Assembly: GCA_039111635.1 (NCBI GenBank) | Contig: JBCAQO010000010.1 | Coordinates: 1,922,001 to 1,986,000, forward strand | Source: Heterobasidion occidentale | Taxonomy: Eukaryota > Basidiomycota > Agaricomycetes > Russulales > Bondarzewiaceae | Reading direction: 5' to 3' | DNA: 64,000 nucleotides | In this document: in pieces, positions 57,377 to 64,000 of the stretch | Layout of the letters: the number at the start of each line of letters is the position of its first letter | How positions within the stretch are numbered: the first letter of the stretch is position 1 | Position numbers and translations under genes: made by a program | Notes under the pieces: generated by a model | Seen by the model: only the letters and a program-made list of their open reading frames with translations | What the model was told of the DNA's origin: nothing | The model's database searches: none

Positions 57377-58273
57377 TGTGTCCCGACGCCGCACCTCGAC
57401 GGGAAGCACGTCGTGTTCGGCGAGGTCATCCGCGGCAAGTCGATCAGTGCGTCGCGTTCTTTTCCCTCGCAAACGTCTTTTGAACGATGGACGATGGACC
57501 CGTCAACGCGATCTGACCGCCCCCCCCCTTTTAGTCCGCGAAGTCGAGAACTACCCCACCGCGTCGGGCGACGTGCCCACGACGCCCATCACCATCACCG
57601 ACTGCGGCGTCCTCCCGCCCGACGACCCCTCCCTAACGCCAGCAGCTCCGCGCCCGACGGCGACCAGTACGAGACTACCCCGACGACGACGACAGCGACG
57701 TGCAGGACCCCGCCGTCGCGCTGCGCATCGCGCGCTCGCTCCGCGAGCTCGGCAACGCGCTCTGGAAGGCGGGCGACGCGGCGCCGCGCTCGCCAAGTGG
57801 CAGAAGGCGCTGCGCTACCTCGACGTGCACCCCGTGCTGCCGGAGGACGCGCCGGAGGAGGTGCGCGAGGCCCACGCGGCGCTGCGCGCGCCGCTCCTGC
57901 TCAACTCGGCGCTCGCGGCGCTCAAGGCGCCCGGCGCGCCCGCGGAGAACGCGCAGACGGCGCTCAAGGCGACGGAGCGCGCGCTGGCGCTGAGCCTCAG
58001 CGACGCGGATCGCGGTGCGTGGTGTGTGTGTGAGCAGAAGCGTCGGCGGTGCTGACCGGCTGCGTGGGATGCGACACAGCGAAGGCGCTGTACCGCCGCG
58101 GGCTCGCGTTTGGGGTTGTGAAGGAGGACGACGAGGCGGAGGAGGCGCTCGCGGAGGCGAGTCGGCTGGCGAAGGACGACGCGGCGATCGCGGGGGAGCT
58201 GGAGCGGGTGCGGCAGCGCAAGAAGGAGAAGCGGGACAAGCAGAAGAAGGCGTTCAAGAAGATGTTCGGGTGA
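56661..58273 (+). CDS. cyclophilin-40-type peptidyl-prolyl isomerase with TPR domain; frame broken as read
   Basis: An Hsp90 co-chaperone combining a cyclophilin PPIase with a TPR domain. The start is [20 protein letters not shown]. The PPIase has [81 protein letters not shown] and [11 protein letters not shown]. The TPR part has [58 protein letters not shown] and [18 protein letters not shown], ending KKAFKKMFG. Four 1-nt slips occur. At 56788-56790 the universal KTAENFRALCTG motif loses one A. The others are near 57634 (CTAAACGCC expected), 57673 (GAGGAC expected) and 57782 (GCGGCCGCC expected). Such losses in a broadly conserved gene suggest sequence errors. Confidence 0.87.
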
Positions 58274-58465
58274 ACGCGAGCAGGCGGCAGCGATGATGAA
58301 TTTTCTAGTAGTACAGTACAGTACGGTATGGGATGTATTTGCGGAGAGAACTCGAGTGTAACGGTACCGGCGACTTTGGGACGGCTGCTTAGGTGATGAA
58401 TTGACGGCAGGCAGGGAGTGAGGCCGGCAGCAGCAGCGCGGCGTTGCTCCCGCTCAGCCTGGCAG

Positions 58466-60377
58466 ATGCAGCCTTCTCCGACAAGCCCCCGGGCTCCCCC
58501 AGCTCCCTCTGCCTCTGCCTCGGACACAAGACCCCCCGTCAAGCTCAAGAGGGGCTCCGTCGCCTGCAAAAGGTCCGTCCCTACCGCCACCGCACCCGCC
58601 ACAGACACACCGTCCAAAACGCCCTCCAGATGCCGCCGCCTCCGCAGCAAGTGCTCCCACGAGAACGCCGTCCCGCCCTGCGCGAGCTGCAGAGACGCCG
58701 GCGCCGCCGTCGCGGCAGAGTGGTGCGTGCCCGGCTCCGCGATCCCAGAGCGTGCCGCGTGCTGAGGGGAACGTGACGGCGCAGTGTGTTCCCGAGGCGG
58801 GGAGAGGACGCTTCCGACCGAGAGGCGAGTGGCTCCCTGCGCGCGGCAGTTGGCGTTTGCCTGCCCGAACTCACCTCACCGTCTCTCCTCTTGGCGCAGT
58901 TCCGCCGGAAAAGGGTCAAGCTCTCGGACAGGCCTGAGCGCCAGGCAGGCTCCAGGTGCGCCGCCCTCCGTCTCTCCTGCCCCCTCCCTCCGTCTCATCC
59001 ATCACACCGCACCCAAGTCTCCTCCTCGTCCCAAAGACAGAGTCCGGGTATGCTCCAGCCTCGCGTTCGTCTCTGATTCTTGACCATCCTCGACCTAGCT
59101 CGCCAGCCGCCCCCACGGCCGCCCCCGACGACAAGCTCCAGTGGTCCCTCCTCCCGCCCTACGAACAAGTCGTCGAGGGATGCACCGTCCTCGTCAGGTC
59201 CTATTTCCAGCTAGGCCCGCGCCCCTTTCCTCCCTCGTCCGTCCCTCCGTCTCGCATTCTTACGCGCCCGCGCCAGGCTTCATCCCAAAGGCGGTCTTCC
59301 TCGAACGCCTCGCCACCGACCGCGAATCCGTGTCCGTCTTTCTGCTCCTGGCCATCCTCAGCCTCTCGGCCCGCTTCACGCCCTGCCTCGCACAGCGCTA
59401 CGGCGACCCCGTCCAGGCCACGGAGTACTTCATGCGGCAGGCCGCGAGCCTCGTCCCAGGCGAGATGTACAAGCCCAGCCTCGAGCGGACGCAGGGCTTT
59501 GTGCGTCTTCCCTTGCGTCGACAGACCGCTTCCTGACCGTCCACAGTTTCTCCTTAGTATCACGGAGTGGGGCCACGGGGACCGTGATCGAAGCTTCGTG
59601 CGTCGTCGTTCGGTCGCACTATCGTCGTATACTCAATGTCGCTCTCGCTAGATGCACATGGGCATCGCCGTGCGGAGTAAGCCTCGCATGTCCTCCCCCG
59701 ACCGCGGACGCACTGACGGCGAACAATCACAGTGGCCGGCCTCCTTCGATTGCATCGAGAGGAGACGTACCGCCTCCCGCCGGACGCCTCGGCAGAGGAC
59801 GTCATCGCCTCCGAAGTCGCCAGGCGCACATTCTGGATGATAGCCAGTGAGCGCGCCCCACCGTGACCTCCTGGCCCGCACTGATCCGCGCACGCAGGCC
59901 AGGACAACCTCAATCCGCGATGAACACGCCCGCCCCGTACTCGCTGCGCGACATCAGCGCGCTCCTCCCCTGCGACGAAAAAGACTTCGCCTTCGGCAAC
60001 GTCCCCCGCGCACGCGCCGCGCTCGCGGGCACCGCCGCGGCGCACGCGCGCCCGCGCTCGTGTGCACGCCGTCGCGCTCGCTGTTCGCGGTGCTCATCCA
60101 GGCGCACAACCTCTGGGGCCAGGTCGCGCGCCGCGCGTGCCAGTGGGAGAGCGACCTCCCCGAGCGCGACCCCGGGCGGGAGCGGGAACGGCGCGACGAC
60201 CTGGGCAGCCAGAGCGTCGCGCCGTGGGACGCGGAGAGCGAGTACGCGAGCCTCGCGCGGGCGCTGAGCGAGTGGGAGCGCGGGTTGCCGGAGCGGCATC
60301 GGTGGTCGATACGGAATCTGCGCGGGTACAGGGCGGAGTCGCTTGACTTGGTGCGTGGGCCGCTCGTCCTTGCTTGC

Positions 60378-60408
<31 letters not shown>

Positions 60409-61331
60409 TGTGTGTGCGGCGCTGGACGTCCCTGGCTGTTTTTCGTAGGCGTACCTCGCGATCGTCATGGTCCTGCGGCTGAGCAACATCGTCATGCGGC
60501 GCATCTACCTCCCGTGCGTCGCCTCCCGTCCTCCCATCTTCGCGTCTCTTCTCTCTCTGCTTATTCGGTCGAGCTAACGCGCCGGGCTCGCGGGCGGTCG
60601 CGGCCAGGTTCATAGCCTCCGCGGTCAAGATCTTCGAGGCGCCCTGGAAGGAGTCCGAGGACACGACGTGGGCTGCGGTGCCGGACCACTTCTGGGAGGA
60701 CATGGCGACGGAGCTGTTCTCGGACGTCGCCGTCCTGTACGAGCAGATCGACGCGTACTTCCCGCTCCGCTCGAACGGCTTCCCGCCCATCATCGTGAGC
60801 GCCGCTCTCCCACTCCCTTTCTTCGAACGTGCTCGCGCGCCTGATCGCTGAGCGTCCGATGGCTAGGTGTTTGCGTGTACATTGCGGCTCGCTCGCGTCG
60901 TACCTGTGGAAGTGGCCCCAGCGTGAGTCGCCCGCATCTCACTCGGAGTCACGCGATCGTCTCACGCGGCGTCGGCATTTCATCCCGCTCGCGCTCTCGC
61001 ATCAGTCTGTCCTGCGATCGCGCCGCGCGCGGAGAAGATCCTGCAGCGCACGCTGAGCGTGCTCACGGACCTGCAGCACGCGTGGCCCAAGGCACGGATA
61101 TGGCAGGCCTCGCTGCGCAACGCCGCCGTCGGCCTGCCCGAATCGTTTTCCTCGTCCTCGTCCGATCGCCGCCGGCCTGCGCGATCGACCACCCGCCGTC
61201 AAGACGTCCGATTCGCCGCTGGAGTGGGCGCCCCCCGCTGCCGTTGCCGTGAGCGCGCGTTTCACGGCTGTTTGTTCTTTTTGGTGGCCACGTGATGACG
61301 ATGACGGGGGTGTTTTTTTTTTTGAAAAAAT

Positions 61332-61367
<36 letters not shown>

Positions 61368-62036
61368 GCGGCCACTTGCACGCCATGAACGAGCCGTTCC
61401 TGCCCCCGCGGCGCTACGCGTACGGCGGCGGAGGCGGAGGCGGAGGCGGCGAGCAGGAGGCGGCGCCGGCCCTCGCGAGCCGCACTGGCCCCGGGGCGGC
61501 GCCGGCCGCGCCCCCCCCCCGCCGAACGGCATGCTGTACGAGCTGGCGGAGATCGCGACGCAGGGGAACGGGCGCCATCCGCATCAGCCGCTCCTGCACT
61601 CGCATTCGCACTCGCACTCGCATTCGCATCGCACTCGCAGCCGTTATCGCAGTCGCAGTCGCACTCGCAGCCGTTATCGCAGTCGCAGTCGTTGTCGCAG
61701 TCGCATTCGCAGTCGCATATGCACGCACAGCCTCAGCTCGAGCCCCTCGCGCATGCGTACTCCCAACAACAACAAGCCCTCGCGCAGCCCCCGCACCGCC
61801 ATCCCCAGCAGCCCCACCTCCCCGCAGACGCGTACTACCGCCTCGATGCGCCCCCGCTCGCCCCGCCACAGCAGCAGCAGCAGCAGCAGCAGGTCATGCA
61901 CGCGGACGGCACGGCGAGCGCGGCGACGTTCTCGTCGGACACGTTCGGGATCGCGTGGAATGCGTTCTTGGAGGGCGACGGGATGCCGATGGGGTGTGGG
62001 CCGGAGGGGATGCTGCCGCCCGAGTGGGGTGTATAG
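58466..62036 (+). CDS. Zn2Cys6 fungal-specific transcription factor; frame broken as read
   Basis: The ATG at 58466 leads to KLKRGSVACKRCRRLRSKCS and CASC, the binuclear zinc cluster, assembled across a 57-nt intron. ECVFPRRGEDASDRE then joins FRRKRVKLSDRP through an intron that appears to start with GC. The middle matches the fungal_trans domain: YEQVVEGCTVLVRSYFQLGF, SVFLLLAILSLSARFTP, YFMRQAASLVPGEMY, MAGLLRLHREETYRLP, VARRTFWMIA, YSLRDISALLPCDEKDF, LFAVLIQAHNLWGQVARRAC, LSNIVMRRIYLPF. The C-terminus holds poly-Gln (CAG repeats at about 61336-61367 and 61870-61892), a GGGGG stretch and Ser-His/Ser-Gln repeats, ending LPPEWGV. Frame slips near 60050, 61163, 61510 (a long C run) and 61630 are inferred. 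Target genes are unknown. Confidence 0.82.
60376..60411. repeat. gcgt tetranucleotide repeat
   Basis: A tandem gcgt/gtgt tract lies inside an intron of the Zn2Cys6 factor. Confidence 0.7.
61336..61367 (+). repeat. CAG repeat coding for poly-Gln
   Basis: About 11 CAG/CAG-like codons start an exon of the Zn2Cys6 factor. Confidence 0.75.
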
Positions 62037-62047
62037 CTGTGTGTAAG

Positions 62048-62051
62048 TTTT

Positions 62052-62083
<32 letters not shown>

Positions 62084-62084
62084 T
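62048..62084. repeat. (tttc)n microsatellite
   Basis: About nine tandem tttc units lie directly downstream of the stop codon of the Zn2Cys6 factor, in its 3' UTR. Confidence 0.8.
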
Positions 62085-62863
62085 TTTGTCGTTTGGCCGC
62101 AAGTTCGAAGTTCGAAGTTCGTGCGCGCGTGTATGTGTGTGTGTTGCTGTAGTGCCGTATTGTCGTCGCCTTCGTTCTGTTGTGCTATATCACGCTGTAG
62201 CTCGAAGGTCTGCGCTCTGTTATTGTGGGGTCGTCCAAAGTAGGTCTATTGTTGAGGAAGTTTCCTCTTCTCTATCTCAGAGGGCTCCCCTCTGTCCCTC
62301 AAGAGAGAGAATGTGATGGGGTGTGGAAAGACCTTGACAAGCAGGGTGAGGCAATGGAATCCGACGCCAACAAACCTAGGCTAGGCTAGGAACCGTGATT
62401 GACTCGGGTCGACCAGACCACTGGCCAGCGGTCGGTCGGGTAAGTGACAGTCAACTTGAAGCAGAATTTTTTTCACCGCTACACCAGCTCCCCACGGGCC
62501 AGGAATATGAGACATCCGGCCGCTGCAAGCAAGTATACGAGTACACCGCGGCATCTTTGCGCATCTTACAGTCGTAAGATGACCTTGCATTGTTTTCATC
62601 TTGACGCTCTCCATTGCTCCAAGTAAGTTCTGTCGTTGCTACGGCCCTCCGGGCACTATTTTGTACCATTTGGCCTTGACTGGTGACTGCGAGAATATAT
62701 GTATGGTGTTCACATGTCACATCCGGCGGATCCAAGGCTCTGTACTGAAGTCCCTTTCACCAATCGATTGCCCTTCACTTGCGAGTTACATCTTCTTAGG
62801 TGCGTGTTTTATTTGGCATCCTCTAATAAGCAACCCGTTAAAGCCCACACCTTTCTCAGTGAC
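62085..62863. other. intergenic, no gene seen
   Basis: This is the 3' flank of the transcription factor and the upstream region of the phosphatase-like gene. The open frames are short and unsupported. Confidence 0.4.
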
Positions 62864-63345
62864 CATGAGCAGCGAATGGTACCGGTGGGCGCAAGTGACG
62901 AAGTACGTGCCCAGCGGGCACAAGCTCTATCGCCGGCATCGACGTCAGCCAGAAATTTACTCCGACCGCCGTGGAGTTCCTCACAGACAAAGGCGTCGAC
63001 AGCGTCATCAGCTTCAACCAATGCTCATATACCGACGACGAGAAGAAGTTGTTGGCGGATGCGAAGATCAGCTACCTCCACCTCCCTGTCGTCGATTTCA
63101 CCGCCCCTACTCTCGAGCAGCTAGAGAGCGCCATCGCGTTTCTCAACGACCCGGCGCAGAAATCCACGCTGGTCCATTGCGGTTACGGGCATGGAAGGAG
63201 TGGGGCCGGCGTGACAGGTCTCCAGTTGGACGCCACGAGGGGAGAGAACCCTCCTGTGGCCGAGTGGAAGACTGTGAACCATGTCGAATACCCGACGCAG
63301 ATAGCTGTGCTCAGAACGCTCAAAGACAAGCTCAAGGAGTCCTGA
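62864..63345 (+). CDS. dual-specificity/tyrosine phosphatase-like protein
   Basis: The ATG at 62864 starts MSSEWYRWAQVTKYVPSGHK. The main frame gives AGIDVSQKFTPTAVEFLTDK, GVDSVISFNQCSYTDDEKKL and AKISYLHLPVVDFTAPTLEQ. The catalytic P-loop is TLVHCGYGHGRSGAGVTGLQ, which fits the HCx5R signature of cysteine-dependent phosphatases. The protein ends LRTLKDKLKES. The general acid is probably the Asp of PVVDF. A 1-2 nt slip near 62932 separates the start from the main frame, because LYRRHR should read LY..AGIDV. Single-domain phosphatases of this size are common in Agaricomycetes. The substrate is unknown. The gene is convergent with the Ste24-like gene at the edge. Confidence 0.75.
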
Positions 63346-63775
63346 GACGGGTCAGTGTCGTTTGCGTACCGTTCCCGCTTCACTTACTCCACACAAACAG
63401 TTTCAATGATGAAGGTAAAATTTCACGCAAGTATTCGTGTCAATTCTTCGCGTTGATGATGCATAGATTTCCTGCTTATCGGCAGTACTGAATGACCCAC
63501 GCACCCTGATATTCGATAGATTGTCTTCTATGAAAGGTGTGCCGAGGTGCCAAGGTAACTTGTTGAATGGCTCACCCAGGTACTAGTATATAGCACGTCT
63601 CTTAGGTTGTTCTGTACATACCGTGGTGTACACCGGTAAAATATTTGTGTTCATCGATTAATCGTCCGGATGCGGCTTTGATGCGATAGCAGCCTACTTG
63701 CGATGCAAGATATCTCTTTCATGCTCTCAACTACGCACACCTCCATTATTCCATCTCGCGAGGCGCGTGAGCGAA
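63346..63775. other. convergent 3' intergenic region
   Basis: Spacer between the phosphatase-like gene and the Ste24-like gene. Nothing else seen. Confidence 0.5.
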
Positions 63776-64000
63776 TCACAGTTCCTTCCTCTTCTCGGCC
63801 TCGTCGCTGACGACCGCCCCTCCAAACGCCTCCAGGGCCTTCAAGCGCTCCGTCAGCGTCGGGTGCGAGTGGTGGTACGCCGAATACAGCCAGTCGACCC
63901 AACGGTCGACAGGTTCTCCACGTGCAGCGCGACCAGCGCGCGGCCGAGGCGCGCGCCCATGTCCGCCATGTCATCCGACTTGAGCTGCGTGCGGAGCTCG
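63776..64000 (-). CDS. STE24: CAAX prenyl protease Ste24 (M48), C-terminal part, runs off the window
   Basis: The frame from the right edge reads TQLKSDDMADMGARLGRALV then ALHVENLSTV. After a 1-nt slip near 63900 it continues WVDWLYSAYHHSHPTLTERL and KALEAFGGAVVSDEAEKRKE, with the stop at 63776-63778. The phrase ALHVENLS..DWLYSAYHHSHPTL is characteristic of the end of Ste24/AFC1 zinc proteases. These endoplasmic-reticulum membrane enzymes remove the AAX tripeptide from prenylated proteins such as fungal pheromones. The zinc-binding HExxH lies outside the window. Adding one G (GTG TGG) restores the frame. Confidence 0.8.

Noticed and set aside
1..64000. CRISPR arrays, insertion sequences, plasmid or phage genes
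   Set aside because: No regularly spaced repeats, terminal inverted repeats or transposase motifs were seen, and spliced genes throughout mark eukaryotic DNA.

Overview
This window is nuclear DNA of a mushroom-forming fungus (Basidiomycota, Agaricomycetes). The evidence is many short introns (mostly 50-70 nt, GT-AG with a few likely GC-AG), GC-rich coding regions, TATA boxes close to start codons, an intron-bearing nuclear tRNA-Lys, F-box genes with repeat-rich tails, and protein families typical of the group. I see no plasmid, phage, transposon or CRISPR features. The genes are mainly housekeeping genes with a sprinkling of lineage-specific ones, and no operon or biosynthetic cluster can be argued.

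Layout. 0.8-2.2 kb: a 2-oxoglutarate/Fe(II) oxygenase (+). 3.0-4.0 kb: a proline-rich coiled-coil protein. 5.05-9.25 kb: phosphoinositide-specific phospholipase C (-). 9.25-13.1 kb: no convincing gene. 13.1-16.9 kb: MIC10, a small membrane protein and a DUF2461 protein. 17.3-19.0 kb: F-box protein. 19.4-23.3 kb: transcription elongation factor SPT5 (-), divergent from a second F-box gene (23.5-25.2 kb). 25.5-26.9 kb: a second copy of the oxygenase in inverted orientation. 28.0-30.2 kb: PIF1 helicase (-), divergent from a third F-box gene (30.4-31.8 kb). 32.1-33.5 kb: tail-anchored protein. 34.1-35.4 kb: unknown protein. 36.7 kb: tRNA-Lys(CTT). 37.1-40.4 kb: GH31 glycosidase. 41.1-42.8 kb: NOSIP-type U-box protein. 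43.3-43.7 kb: possible secreted protein. 44.7-46.9 kb: amidase. 47.8-52.3 kb: OCRL/INPP5B-type inositol 5-phosphatase. 54.6-55.2 kb: HABP4-like protein, divergent from cyclophilin-40 (56.7-58.3 kb). 58.5-62.0 kb: Zn2Cys6 transcription factor. 62.9-63.3 kb: dual-specificity phosphatase-like protein. 63.8 kb to the edge: C-terminus of a Ste24 CAAX protease.

Two genes act on phosphoinositides (phospholipase C and the 5-phosphatase). MIC10 acts in the mitochondrial inner membrane, PIF1 in genome stability, and SPT5 in transcription. Their proximity looks incidental.

The best observations are structural. A 4-nt microexon restores the 5-phosphatase signature motif. MIC10 is split into very small exons with a GC-AG intron. 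The oxygenase genes form an inverted pair with conserved TATA-to-ATG spacing. Between 37 and 64 kb, many 1-2 nt frame slips occur in unrelated conserved genes, including universal cyclophilin and Ste24 motifs. That pattern looks more like residual assembly indels than genuine pseudogenes. I did not find a clearly new biological system.
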